Source: Fomes fomentarius
Taxonomy: Eukaryota; Basidiomycota; Agaricomycetes; Polyporales; Polyporaceae
DNA: 64,000 nucleotides
Direction: 5' to 3'
Assembly: GCA_022606135.1 (NCBI GenBank)
Contig: JABYQN010000007.1
Location: forward strand, 1,426,001-1,490,000
The position numbers and the translations under genes are program-made. This document shows, one piece after another, positions 46,308 through 57,940 of the stretch (positions are counted from its first letter, which is position 1; each line of letters starts with the position of its first letter). The notes beneath the pieces were generated by a model. The model was given only the letters and a program-made list of their open reading frames with translations. It was not told the DNA's origin and made no database searches.

Positions 46308-46706
46308 GCATCAGAATAGGATACGGAGTAAACTCTTAGTAGTAAACGTGATGTACGATAGTCTGTTGACCACACGATGAACTTGAATGAAAGAGGACGG
46401 ACGTACTCAGCACAAATAGATGAAATCAGAAGTACTAACCAGGTGCTGAAAGAACAAAGCTAAGGATACGTCAATCCTACCATTGGCTATCCGTAACAAG
46501 AGCGGAAGCGTTGCGCATCGTTGTTCTGCCGATGCGATGGTCCGGCGATGTATGAAATATGCTGCATTAGGAGGCTCTACATGTACTTGATTGACTATGC
46601 TTTCGTGATAAGTTAACGTATGCGTTATGCGAGTGTGGTGACAAGAAAATGTACGAATATGCGTGGATGCAAGATGCGGTCGTAAGTCTAACCAGGATAT
46701 GAGATG
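46308..46706. other. Convergent intergenic region
   Basis: Between the GST and Sen1 3' ends. Nothing seen beyond expected 3' UTRs. Confidence 0.5.
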
Positions 46707-49700
46707 TCATGGGGGAGGACGCTGGATTTGCGACCGCTTGTGAGTGCGTGAACCTATTCCCGCGAGTCTGTGAGAACACCGACATACCTTCTTCGGGATG
46801 AAAAGATTCGGCCCCTGCTTTTGACGCTTCGCCGGAGGCACTTTCGGTCTTGGCTTGGGCTTCGGCGGTTCTTGTGCCGATACAGGGCTAGAGCCATTAA
46901 CAGTCTTATCACTGTCAGTCGGAAGGTCTTCAGCGCGCCTCTTCTGACCGACTTGTGCCTGTTCTGGTCCGGCAGCGGAGGACGTTGACGGTGCTTCAGG
47001 TGGGGGTGCCTTGTTCGGGACGCTCTGACCTAGTGGGTTGCCTGCGGGTGACGCGGGGGCGGTAGTACGATTGGCAAGTGACATGAGCTCTCGTGGGGTC
47101 GCAAGATCGGGAGGTGGAGGAGGAATGGACGCGGCATTCGAGGTAGCAGCCTTGGACTGTTTCACCGGCTGTGAGGGCGGTTTCGTATACGCCACAGGAG
47201 CCGTGAAGTAAGCGACGTCCGCCTAGGCAAATCGCAACTCAGCGGATGGGGATGAAGTAGGGAAGAGACCTCAGCGATACCTTGACAAGGCAGGATCGCG
47301 TCCTGGCGTTGTCCACAATCTTCGCCCAAACTTCGTCACTCCTCTCCAAGGTCGGAGCGTTGCCGAGAACAAATAGGGACGACTTCGCACGGGTCAGGGC
47401 GACGTTCATACGCCGAACATCTGTGTGCAGGGTGAGCCTTAGATATGCCCGCCTTGCAGAGCGTCTTACCTCGCAAGAAACCAACGCTTTGCAGTCCCGG
47501 CCCTGAGCGGACGCAGGACAGGATGATGATGTCCTTCTCCTGTCCCTGGAAACCATCGACCGTATTGAAATCGACCATGTGAAGGGCTTCTTCACCGAAG
47601 CGCTGCTGGAAGGTGCGTCGCAACTCCACGATCTGACCACGGTACATAGAGATGATGCCGACTTTGAAATCCAGGTTCGACGATAAAAACTCCTTGAGCA
47701 GCCTGTTGTAGAGAGCGACGGCAACCTGTACTTCCGCGCGGTTGACCATCGAGTGACCCGCGCCAGAAGCTTTCTCTTCGTTGCCAGACTCGACATTATA
47801 GAAGCGATAAGTACCGAACTTGGGATGGGTGTGCCATGGTCGCTGAGTCTTCTCCTCCATATTTGGACCGTCGCGCAGTCGTCCATCGTAAAACAGGTTG
47901 CTTGGTAGTTGGCTGATATCAGGATGCATACGGTATTGAATACTGTGGGAAGGTGTTATGATAAGATGGGCAAGTACTAGACGAGGTGTAAGCCAAACCT
48001 GAGAAGATGCACGGCATCTGGCTGACTCTTCTGCAGTCTGACAAACAATGACTGATCATATCCAAGCTTACAGGCCTGCGAGCAGGATAAGCGTCCGTAT
48101 CTCAGGCGGCCTACCGGGACTCACCTCTTGCGACTTGACTGTGGGGGGTAGTTGTTGGGGATCTATGTTCCCCTGGTGTCACGGTGATGTCATTATTGAC
48201 CAGTATAATCAACGCTCACCTCCAACCAAGATGCAAGTTCTGCAACGGTACTTCATAGGAATGAGGGAGCTAAGCTCGATGGCTTGAGCGGCTTCATCGA
48301 TGATGACGAGCTCAAAGTCGAAGGACTCAAGGTACTCGTACGCGGAGGCAGACAGCGTACTGCAGATCACGTCGGCCTCCTGAAGAACCTCGTTGCGGAA
48401 CCGCCGCCGTGTGGCGTCCAAGGTACGATAGTCCGACTTCTGCTTGTCTTTCACCTTGTCCAGCTGATGCATTAACGTGGTTTTTTGCCTATTGAGTCGT
48501 TTGACCTCCTCCTCAAGCGCCATGACCTTCTGCGCATTGTCGTGGGTCGCCGCCATCTCCTCGAGCTTGTCTTGCCGCTGCTTCTTGACCGATTCGAGTT
48601 CTGCCCGTACTCGAGCGAGTTCGGTGCCAGCCTCTCTGGGGTTCTGGAGCTCGGGGTGCGAGTTCAGCTTCTGGTCCATCAGGTGCTCCAAGGACACGTC
48701 TCGAACGCTCAGGTTCATTGACTTCAAGGCACCTATCCGGACAACCTTGGGATGCTCGGTGCGGTGGCCTGCACCGGACACTCCCTCCTTCAGACGGAAA
48801 GCAATTTCGTCGATGGCAGCGTTACTAGGAGCGCAGAGCAGGATCTTCTTCGGTATCTCCTTCTCCCCTGGGCGCCCAACGGACTTGGACCGTCGCGAAA
48901 GATACAAGTGAACCAGGCCGCAGATCGTCGATGTTTTACCCGTACCCGGAGGTCTATGATGTTCCTGAGTAAGCGTCGCACGAGCCAAGTAGGAAGGGAC
49001 TTACCCTTGAATCAACGCGAAACCTTCGGTGGCAAGAGATTTGAGGATCGCGTTGGCTTGCGGTTCGTTGACGTTGTACGTCTTCATAACCTTCTGAACC
49101 TCGCTAGAATCCACTCTCGAGGGCTTGGGCAACTGTGTGTGCAGGATGCTGTCAAGGAGGTCGTAGTGGGGCAATGCCATCAAAGCCCCGTATTCACGGG
49201 TGAGGGTAGACACACTTGGGAGATATGAGCACGCAAACTGAGCGGTATGGGGGCGATGCTCACTTCAGGACCTTTCCAAGTGTCCAACTAGTGCCTACTT
49301 GCAGCCCCGGATCGCCGCCTGATGCGAGATAGCGGATCGTGCTCTGGATGCTCATATGGGAAGTCCGGTAATTCAGGACCTTCCCGAGAACGCGACGCTT
49401 GGCACTCGGACTGGTGAGCAAGACGATGTCAGAGTCCATCAGACTCCATTCCTTCTGTACCATGCCCTCGATGGAAATCTCAAGGTCTATATACTCATCC
49501 GTGTACTGACGGCTGAGTATGCGACACTCGTACGACTCTAGGGGCTGCTCCTTCGATTCAACCAGCTGATTCCACATCTCCAGGAAGAGCATCGGCTCAT
49601 ACACACTACGAAAGTGCGTGTAGTCCTTGAAACGATCTGGCACGGGAAGCATTCGAGGTCTTTCCCCGGGTGGCGTTGGTCCATCGTGTTCATAGTTCCA

Positions 49701-52700
49701 CGCGAGCACCGTGCGATGGAGACCGGACACATCGGGTTTGAGACGGAGGTGGGTTCGACGTGCGTCATCGCGCTTCCGAATCTGCTCCAGTCTCGGGTTC
49801 TTCTCAGTCGGGAGGTCGAGCATCTTGACTTGCCGCCGTTGTGCAGGCTTCTTGATGATAGGAGTGCGCTGCAATTTCGACAAGGCCTCGAGACCCTTGG
49901 GGCCCTCGTCCTCGTCGCTCTCCTCTCCTTCACTACTGCTGGACGACACGAGGGTGCTTGATGCAGCCGTACTGGCTCTTGCGCTCTCGTCCTTGATAAA
50001 TTGCTTAGCAGGCCTTGGAGCGGGACGAAGACTAGTGGAGGACCCCGGCCCACGGCCATCTGTATCGAGTCTCTTGTAGTCTGCAGCAGAGAAATAGCTC
50101 GATATCAAAGGCTTGCCAACCTGTTTGCGAGCTGGAACCTTGCCCTTGGTGTCCTTTGACGTCTTCAAAATGTGCCTGGGCTCCGCCTTTGGCTTCGTCT
50201 CCTCCTTGACGGGTTTCGGCGCCTTCGGGGGCGGGATGGTATGCGAGATGATTTGGACTTCATCGTCGTCCTCGTCAAATGCACCAATCGCCTCCTGTAA
50301 CCTGAGCAATCGGGTAGAGTCGAGCCTGGACCTCATACGATTCGGGTCATTCTTGCGAGCGTCATCAATGTGCCGCTGGATGCGCTGGAACGTCTCCGGG
50401 CGAGGCCTGATGTTCATCCCTAGGAAGCAGTCGAGCAGGGCCTCGAGCAAGGCGAATGACTGGTGGAGCAGCTCCTCGTCCGTGAGACGCAGCCACTTCG
50501 TGAGCTCGTACAGCACTTGCTGTAGGCTGTCTACCATCCTCCTGCCCACTCCGCTCAACTTCCGTGGGGCACCTGCTTCCTTCTGCGATCTGGCGAGTGC
50601 GCCGCGCTCGAGGGTACGCCGCTGCGCGAGGAGATCGCGGCCAAACATGAGCGCGTCACGCATCCAGAGCACCATCTCCTCGTTCTCGAAGAAACGAGCC
50701 CAGCGCGGCGTGTGCGCGAAGATGACGCAGAGCGCCTCCGTCATCAGCTGCCACCACTTTGGTATCTTGGTCTCCAAGACCTCGCCTGCCGACTTGAGGT
50801 AGGAGGTCCGTAGGAGAAGGCCTGAGGGACTGGAACAAAGAGTGTCGATGACATCCGTGAGGCAGCGCGCGAGCGCTTGGGATAGAGAGCAGCCTTCTGG
50901 TACGGCGGTCGCGTAGTGTGTGTAGATTGGCAGGTAATCGGTAAGTCCGGTGAAGGCCGCGCCCGCGAAGTGCTCAAGGAGGGCGCGGAAACTATCGAGA
51001 CGACCGTCAACATCGTAAGCAAGGGCCACCACACTTTGAACAGCTTCCTGTAAGGCCTCGACTGGGGAGAACATCAGGATTATGATATGCTTCACAACAT
51101 CCTCCTGGCCGAGAAGGTCCACCGCAACCGATGCAAGACTGAGGTCTGTGTACCGACTAAGGACGTCTCGAAAGCCGCTTCGGAAGACAGCCAAGGCGTT
51201 ATTGATGGAAACGAGGGACGCCTGAAGAGCCGTGGATGATTGTGATTTCTTGAAGATGTCTTCAAATGCAACTGGCTTGAGATCGTCGACATGAGCCACG
51301 GATGCGACGACCGAGACAAGAAGAGCGATCGCATCTGAATCATTCCCTTCCACACCCTCGTAGACGTTCTTCCAAACACGTTCGTGGATCAGAGACGTGG
51401 AAGGGACTTCTCTACTTGCGCTCGGTGAACATAGGAAGGTAACAGCAGCGAGAACTCGTCGGATATCTGTGAGCAGGGCTTGTTTGATAAGCTTCCTCGC
51501 CTGTTTGCGAGCGTCAGCCCAGGCGTCGTCCATGTAGCTCCTTCCAAAGGCGACGTTCACGAACACGCCTGAATGCACCGTCAAGAGATCCAGAGCGGTG
51601 TCCTGTCGTGAGGAATCGTCCTTGTCTTCCTGCGATATGACGGCGAGCAAGAGCTGCGAGAAGATTGCTCAGCAGTATTCGAGGAAGGACAACTGATGCG
51701 CTCACCTTTGATGCGATACTCATTGCGTTTGGACGCACGGCTTTGAAGCGTGCGTGCTGTAGCTGCTCGCAAAGAAAGTGCAAAATTGTGGGCAAGATGT
51801 CTTTGAACACAGGCAGCTTCCCGACTGTGTTCGCATAAACATCGATCCACTTCAGTCGCCAATCGTCCTTCGGGACGGGGAAGGACAGATTACACAGTAT
51901 GTCAGCATAACGGGTGTTGTCCTTAATGGAGTTGAATACGACGTGCGCGTACTCAGGTCCCTCGTCTTGCCAGGCGTCGGGACCCATGCGTCTTAGGACA
52001 ATGATGAAGCTCTTCAGGACGTCTATGAAATCTATTGGCGAGTATGTAGTAGCACGACAGATTTGTATATATAAAAGGGATGTCAGTACCTGAACAGGTC
52101 GTAGGCAATGAAATAGCTGACGGTTTCCAGTATCGTGCAAGTGTCCTATTACAATGCGACGCACATCCAGGTCGAATGATCTGCTTGAACGGAAGAGCTC
52201 GATGGGAACGAAGCGGAGTAGTGTCGTAAAGCCTGTCCAGATGGCAGCATCGTCTTGCAAAAATGAGACTTCGTACCCCTGCCCGAAGCTGTCACGTAAA
52301 AGACGAGAAGATGCGATGGCGTCAACGACGGACTTCAGGATTGCTGTATGCGCAGAGAGGAAGTTCTCCATCGGGATTGGTGCGACGTCGCACAGCGTGC
52401 ATTGCTTCTGAGCCCAGGAACGAGCCTCCTGTGAGTCGTCAAACAGTAGTGCGAGAATCCCCGAAGGCGGAATGTCGGTTGGCCATGACTTGATAGGGGA
52501 ACGAGGGCAGTATGTGTGAAGTAGCGTGACTATACGGGAATCTTGGAGCATGGGTAGGTATGTGGTCATGAGGAAGGTGATAGCAGGCGGCGCGTCGGCT
52601 AATGTTCGACCAGAGTCCGGCGATTGCTGCACAAGGAACCCGTTCTCGGCGAGAAGTTGCACCGTTGATTCGGTGAGGAACTTATGGAAGCTATCATAGA

Positions 52701-53140
52701 AGTTCTTCAAGATGCTATCGTTGAAAGCTCCAAAGAATCTGGAAACCCCGAGATGCGTTATGCATGCCCAACATCATTTATCACAAAGAAACTCACGTAT
52801 GCCTTGACACGGTCTCCGATTCGCAAAGCCCCCTTACACAATAGCAGCAACGCGCCAAGACACGCTTCAGATGCGCTCTCCATAGTTCCACCGAGCTACT
52901 GTTGTAGGCGTGTAGACGGATGAGAAATGCCGCGGCGTCCCTTGTCAATTCGTCCGCTCGAGAGCAAAACCAGTGTTCGTGCGCCAAAGTGCTTATGGTT
53001 TGCTCTGACTTTCTGATATTGCCTAGAAGATAGGTGGATAGTAGGCGCAGAATGTCGTCTGACGCGATCGAGACGGGTGCGTCTCGAAGTTCGGCGAGGG
53101 TTTTCTTCACTTCATCTGTGCGTGGTGGCTGCGATGCCAT
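46707..53140 (-). CDS. SEN1: Sen1-type RNA/DNA helicase (transcription termination)
   Basis: Twelve exons on the minus strand: 53140-52797, 52738-52122, 52031-51706, 51653-49264, 49214-49005, 48953-48220, 48162-48125, 48075-47999, 47942-47470, 47420-47281, 47222-46788 and 46736-46707; 1937 residues. The N-terminal 900 residues are the helical Sen1 N-domain. A basic/acidic linker leads to an SF1B helicase core with all motifs: GPPGTGKTS (built across an exon join), IIDEAAQA, LVGDPQQLPPTV, SIQYRMHP, VDGFQGQEKDI and NVALTRAKSSLFVLG. A coiled-coil stalk sits between motifs Ia and II, as in Sen1/UPF1. The C-terminus is Pro/Lys-rich with basic NLS-like strings. Sen1 unwinds RNA-DNA hybrids and ends transcription of non-coding RNAs. 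It is head-to-head with translin. Confidence 0.95.
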
Positions 53141-53397
53141 ATAGCCGTCTTCAAGTCAAGTAGGTCGCCAAGTGATTCTTTAGGAGAGAAAGCAGCAGAA
53201 GATGGCAGGGGTGGTCCCAGAGGGCACCGTGGAGGTGTGGTCAGAGACCGTTGGTCCGTGGCGGAAGGCGGAGAACAACTTGAAGTCAGCCCAAGTCAGC
53301 GTTGCCCATTTAGGACGCGTCAAGCGCGTTATTTGGCTCTGTTTGACGTCAGACTCGAGGGAGGATGTCGCTGCGGCACTCACCACTATTCACCACT
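53141..53397. promoter_or_regulatory. Divergent promoter of SEN1 and translin
   Basis: Only 257 bases separate the two start codons, which face away from each other. No TATA box is evident on either side, in keeping with housekeeping genes. Both promoters must share this space. Confidence 0.7.
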
Positions 53398-54397
53398 ATG
53401 GACCCCCAGAACCTCGAAAAAATCAACAGTATACTCGACTCTGATGTGGAGATTAGAGAGGTATAGTTTCTGTCTGCTCACACCGTCAGATTTTCATATA
53501 GATCGCCTTCGGTAGAGAATCAAAGAGCAAGTCACAGAATTCGACAAGAAAACGAGGACATTGTCCGGGATCCTCAATAAGATCCATTCAACACGTTCAA
53601 ACCAATGTACGCTACTTAGAAAAACTCTATCGAACGACTACCCATATATCAATCTCAGTGCCAGCTTTGCTCGACTGTGCTCGCCCTGTGTTAGAGAGCT
53701 GTAGGGAGACCACCTTAGCGCTTGCGAAGATTATTCCCGACAACCAGTTCTGGAGGTGGAAGGAGATGTGGCAGTTCTCTCTGAGGAATGCCGTCTTCTC
53801 TGCGACTCTGGTGGAATACTTACATAGCGGCGGGCTCCTCTCATTGCCCGCAGTTGCCGAAACACTTGGGAGTACGTTATCATGTTTCTCTACGTTCGCG
53901 CTATCATGATTCTGACCGGAAGCAGTTCAGCCTGAATGGCAGGGCAGGTTTGTACTGCCGGTCGAAGACTATCTTCACGGTGTCATCAGTCTCGTGAATG
54001 AGCTGGTAGGGTAATAACACCGCATACTTGGTTCGCACTCTCACCTCAGTGCAGTCGCGTTTGGCTGTAAACGCCGTCACACTTGGGGACTTCGAACAGC
54101 CGATCAAAATATCCTTATTCGTCAAGGACCTATTCGCCGGATTCTCTATGGTAATGTTAAATCTTTGGCTATTGCGGCTCAATCGGCTCATTGCACCTCT
54201 GTAGCTCAATCTCAAGAATGATACACTGCGACGTCGCTACGATAGTCTCAAATACGATATAAAGAAGATTGAAGAAGGTGGGTGGGCTTCGCGTTGCTGC
54301 GGTACATCACTTTCACTGAAACGATCTGGTAGTTGTGTACGACGTATCTCTGCGTAAACTCGCACCTTTTCCCAAGGACCATAAGAATGAAACGTGA
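53398..54397 (+). CDS. TSN: Translin
   Basis: Seven exons: 53398-53460, 53516-53606, 53659-53871, 53926-54005, 54055-54150, 54205-54277 and 54333-54397; 226 residues, the usual translin size of about 228. An all-helical protein with the landmarks EIRERIKEQV, FWRWKEMWQFSLRNAVFSATL, VEDYLHGVISLVNELSRLAVNAVT, GDFEQPIKIS, NLKNDTLRRRYDSLKYDIKKIEE and the C-terminal VVYDVSLRKL. Translin forms octamers that bind single-stranded RNA and DNA, and with TRAX forms the C3PO RNase that trims tRNA and small-RNA fragments. The acidic catalytic residues belong to TRAX, so this subunit is the binding partner. No TRAX gene lies in this window. Confidence 0.93.
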
Positions 54398-54813
54398 AAC
54401 TCCAGGAACAACATCCGAGAATGACCATCATAATATTTTGATGGCCCCAGTCTTTCTGTTCGCTCTTGTGACTACCCATTGTTTGTGTGTAGACTAGTCA
54501 CCTGTATTACTATGTACCTAGTACGATCGCAATAATTTCTTGTACAACCATACTCGCGCGTCGCCTCTCACGAGCCGATATAGCAGCAGGTTCAGCCGCT
54601 TCAGCGCCTCCGAGAACCTCGGGAGGTCACGTGGCGGGAAGTTGTTTACCGGCGGGTATCGAGATCTCATACGCTCGCGGACTTTTTACGAAGACCACCG
54701 TAACGGAACCGGCGTGTCGGATGGAATACCACAAGTTCAACGCCGTTTCGCCGCACCCATACATTGTCCCTCGCCCCCCCACCGCCTCTCACAATATTCC
54801 ACCAACCACTGAC
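54398..54813. other. Intergenic, SGF29 promoter
   Basis: Short spacer between translin and SGF29 on the same strand. Nothing notable. Confidence 0.5.
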
Positions 54814-56170
54814 ATGGCGACGAGGCGTGGCATCTCGAAACGTCCTGCATCGTCCGAAGGTAGGTGCCCCTTCTTCGGCCCATCGGGGCGATGTTGCGCC
54901 CATGACGGGACTAAAGCGCAGTGTGGACGCTGACGCATCATACCGTTGATACAGAGGTCGACTGCTGGACACAAGCCACAGTTCAGCTTAATAAGTTGTC
55001 CGCGATGCTCACCGAGCAGGAGCGTGACGACGCCATAGGCCGTGTGCATCGGTTGCTCTCCCAGTGGCCCTCCGACGACTCCCTTCCGACGGAAGGTATT
55101 GATGGCGTCAAGAGCATATACAAGAAATTACTCTCTGGCTTCAACGAGGTAAAAACCAATGCCGAGAAGGATGTCGAGTACGACTCGTCATATTTTTCCT
55201 CCTCGATATGCCCTGACGGTGTATTTAGGGCGATAGACGAGATCCTTGAGCGACTAGGGGTCCTCATCGCCCTCCGGAAGGCATCCGAGTCGACCCCGCC
55301 AGGTTCGCGCATCTTATACGATGCGTCTACTCTTTACTCATATATTATGGACAGAGAAACGCAAGCGGCCTAGGGGACACTCGCCCTCCGTGGCGCCAGC
55401 ACCCACGCCCGCAGCAGCCACGCCTTCACGGTCAATGTCCATTACGGTGCCGCCACGAGGCTCTGTGGGGCCTCAACAGCAGATTCCCTTCTCACGCGAG
55501 CCAAAAGCACGCCGAGAAGCATTAGCGAAGCAGCTGCCTCTGCAGGAAGGACGTAAAGTCGCCTTCCATCCACCAACAAATACCAGCAAAGCAGACGCCG
55601 CTATCGGCGGCAAGGACGAAGAATGGATACTTGCGGTTGTCACGAAGTGTATCAACCAGGATAAGAACCGGTAAGATCGAATGATCAACCGTGCGATGTG
55701 TTGCTAAACTTGCCTTACACAGATACGAGGTTCAAGATCCCGAGCCGCAGGAAGACGGCGCACCCGGACAGTGAGTCGATTTTATCCCCCTCGTCGACGT
55801 GACATATGCTGATATCTACAAGGCGGTACAACACGACACTCCGTGCGATCATCCCGTTACCGGACCCGACTGCGCCGCCCGACAGCGCCGCGCACCTAAA
55901 TGCATATCCAGAGTTCTCTGCGGGGTCCACCGTCATGGCGCTCTATCCAGACACGAGCTGCTTCTATCGGGCCGAAGTCATCTCCAGTCCTAAGGATGGT
56001 GGTCGGGTAAGTGTCGAGTCATCAGGCGTATCTGCACCATTCTTGACGACACGCCATAGGGGGTACCAATCAAACAAGTCCCTATGTACAAGCTGAAGTT
56101 CGAGGACGACGACGATCAGGAGCATATGGTGCAAGCCCTGTGGGTTGTAGAATGGCCAGGGAAGGATTAA
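54814..56170 (+). CDS. SGF29: SGF29-like SAGA subunit with tandem Tudor domain
   Basis: Exons 54814-54859, 54955-55302, 55355-55670, 55723-55770, 55823-56006 and 56060-56170 give 350 residues. The N-terminus is helical and probably coiled coil (CWTQATVQLNKLSAML, VHRLLSQW). A Pro/Ser linker with a basic KRKRPRG patch follows. The C-terminal 150 residues form the SGF29 double Tudor: GRKVAFHPP, EWILAVVTKCI, RYEVQDPEP, then STVMALYPDTSCFYRAEVIS and YKLKFEDDDDQ with the final VQALWVVEWP. The aromatic residues of the second Tudor form the pocket for methylated lysine 4 of histone H3, which recruits the SAGA acetyltransferase to active promoters. Confidence 0.9.
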
Positions 56171-56555
56171 TGGGACTCACTTCTTCTTCTGCTATGTTGG
56201 TTGCTCCATCGCTATTTTACTGGTTGGTTTGTTTCGGCTGTCATGTACTGTATCTGTATTGTTATTACCATTCACGCTCTCTGGATCACCTTGGTTTTCT
56301 CGCGAAGGTAACTCACGGGCCTTCGAATCGAACGTCGGATGCATCGGGGCCGTTCGGGCACCTTCTTGGCCAACTTGAAGGAGCACCGTGACCAGTCACC
56401 TGTGAGATGCTCCTCGAAGGGCAATCGATATTTGTAACACCAATATGACAAATGGCCACTCCCGAATAACCATCTCTGCCACGTCCTATAGTATCTCAAT
56501 CAAGTCGATGATCCCGTTCATCATGCGTGCAACTCCTGATTCAACCATACATCCG

Positions 56556-56563
56556 GAACCTTC
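56556..56563. promoter_or_regulatory. Heat-shock element (two units)
   Basis: GAA-n2-TTC (GAACCTTC), a perfect pair of inverted HSF units, about 330 bases before the small heat-shock protein start. Confidence 0.5.
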
Positions 56564-56716
56564 CATATTAGGCAACGACGAGAGAGACACGTGTCGGGCG
56601 CTTCGACAATATTCGAGTCGATTCTGGTTCGAGCGCGATCGACCTCTGGATCTGTCTCGATCATGTATGACGACTGTGCGTCCGTTGTCTGGAATAAACA
56701 TACCGACACCCGCCAG

Positions 56717-56729
56717 TTCCAGACCATTC
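56717..56729. promoter_or_regulatory. Heat-shock element (three units, one mismatch)
   Basis: TTC-n2-GAC-n2-TTC. It matches the HSF consensus of alternating 5-base units except for C in place of A in the middle unit. Located 33 bases upstream of a TATA box and about 165 bases upstream of the ATG, where it would act. Confidence 0.6.
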
Positions 56730-56761
56730 GCCAAAGTGCCGTCCGACGCGAGGCTGAGTGG

Positions 56762-56769
56762 TATATAAA
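56762..56769 (+). promoter_or_regulatory. TATA box of the small heat-shock gene
   Basis: TATATAAA about 125 bases before the start codon, just downstream of the heat-shock element. Confidence 0.65.
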
Positions 56770-56894
56770 TCTCAAGGGGGTTCCCTGAAATGCTCTAAGA
56801 ACCAACTTGAAACAAACCACCAAGCAGCCATCCTCTCGAGCACTCTCACTGACTCACTACACCACAAACATCTCTCTCTGACGACCAAGCGACC

Positions 56895-57498
56895 ATGTCG
56901 ATCTCCCGCAGCCTCTTCCACGAGCTCCGCCCCTTCTTCCGCATGCTTGAGGAGCCCTTCGGCCGCCCCTCAACTTTCGGCAGTCTAGGCTACCCCAGCC
57001 GCTCGCTCTTCGACGACCCCTTCTTTGCAAACCCAGGATCATTACGGCCCGCCGTCGACGTCTCCCAACAAGGAGACAACTATATCGTCGAGGCAGAGCT
57101 CCCGGGCGTGAAGAAGGAGAATGTCAACGTCCGCATCGGCGATGGCGGTCGTAGCCTCACTATTGAGGGCAAGATCTTCAAGCGGTCGCCCGAACAGCAG
57201 GCCGGCTCGGAAACACAACCGACATCCACATCCACTGAAGGTGAGTCCTTTTTGCCTCTCAATGTGCAAGGATGTGCTGAGTCTGACTGTCTTCGTTGCA
57301 GTGGCGACGCAGAACCCGGAACAGAACGCCATCTCGACCGAGCGGTTGTTCAGCGGAACGACGAGCTTCACCCGCACAGTGCTGCTCCCACAGCCTATTG
57401 ACAGCAGCAAGGTGACGGCCAAGCTCTCTGACGGTGTACTCACCGTGACGATCCCCAAAGCGGCGGACACTGGTAGTGTTCAGGTGAACGTTGAGTGA
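56895..57498 (+). CDS. Small heat-shock protein (Hsp20 family)
   Basis: Exons 56895-57240 and 57302-57498, 180 residues. The N-arm is short and Phe-rich (ELRPFFRMLEEPFG). The alpha-crystallin domain begins at RPAVDVSQQGDNYIVEAELPGV and continues through NVRIGDGGRSLTIEGK to RTVLLPQPID and the diagnostic KLSDGVLTVTIPKA. The loop between beta strands 5 and 7 is enlarged and Ser/Thr/Gln-rich, and the intron falls in it. Such proteins form oligomers that hold unfolding proteins without ATP. The upstream heat-shock elements and TATA box predict strong induction by heat through HSF. Confidence 0.95.
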
Positions 57499-57940
57499 GA
57501 TATTGACGATGTCGGTGATGTAACGCGTATGCCATTGTACGGATAAGTTGAGTTGGATGACGAAGAAAAAAGTGTAAATTACTGCAGCTAATCTGTATCA
57601 ATACCGTCATACCTCATTGAATCCAACTGCTGTGTGAGAATGCGCACCTGTGCCAGCTAGTCGGTAACAGCGTTGATGGAGGAAGGCGAACGGGTATGCT
57701 CGAAAGTGACACAATGTACGACACATGACAATCATCGGGGCTACGCCGACGGACGCTGATGTGAGTAGATCGTCCGTCCCGGATTATCTGTCATTGCATT
57801 CGAAAGTGGCCTATCTCCGTCGCCCAAGATACCGCTGGCAGGTCCCACCACTTGCTCTGACGCCCAACTCTGCGGAGTGCTCGCAGACTCCGACCCTAAC
57901 ACACGAGTGAGCGACCGAAGGGTATACTGCCAAGGCAGTT
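57499..57940. other. Convergent intergenic region
   Basis: 3' ends of Hsp20 (plus) and the histone-fold gene (minus) face each other. Nothing else seen. Confidence 0.5.

Larger units (their letters stand above)
56171..56894. other. Intergenic region, small heat-shock promoter
   Basis: The proximal half holds the heat-shock elements and TATA box given below. The distal half shows nothing else. Confidence 0.55.
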
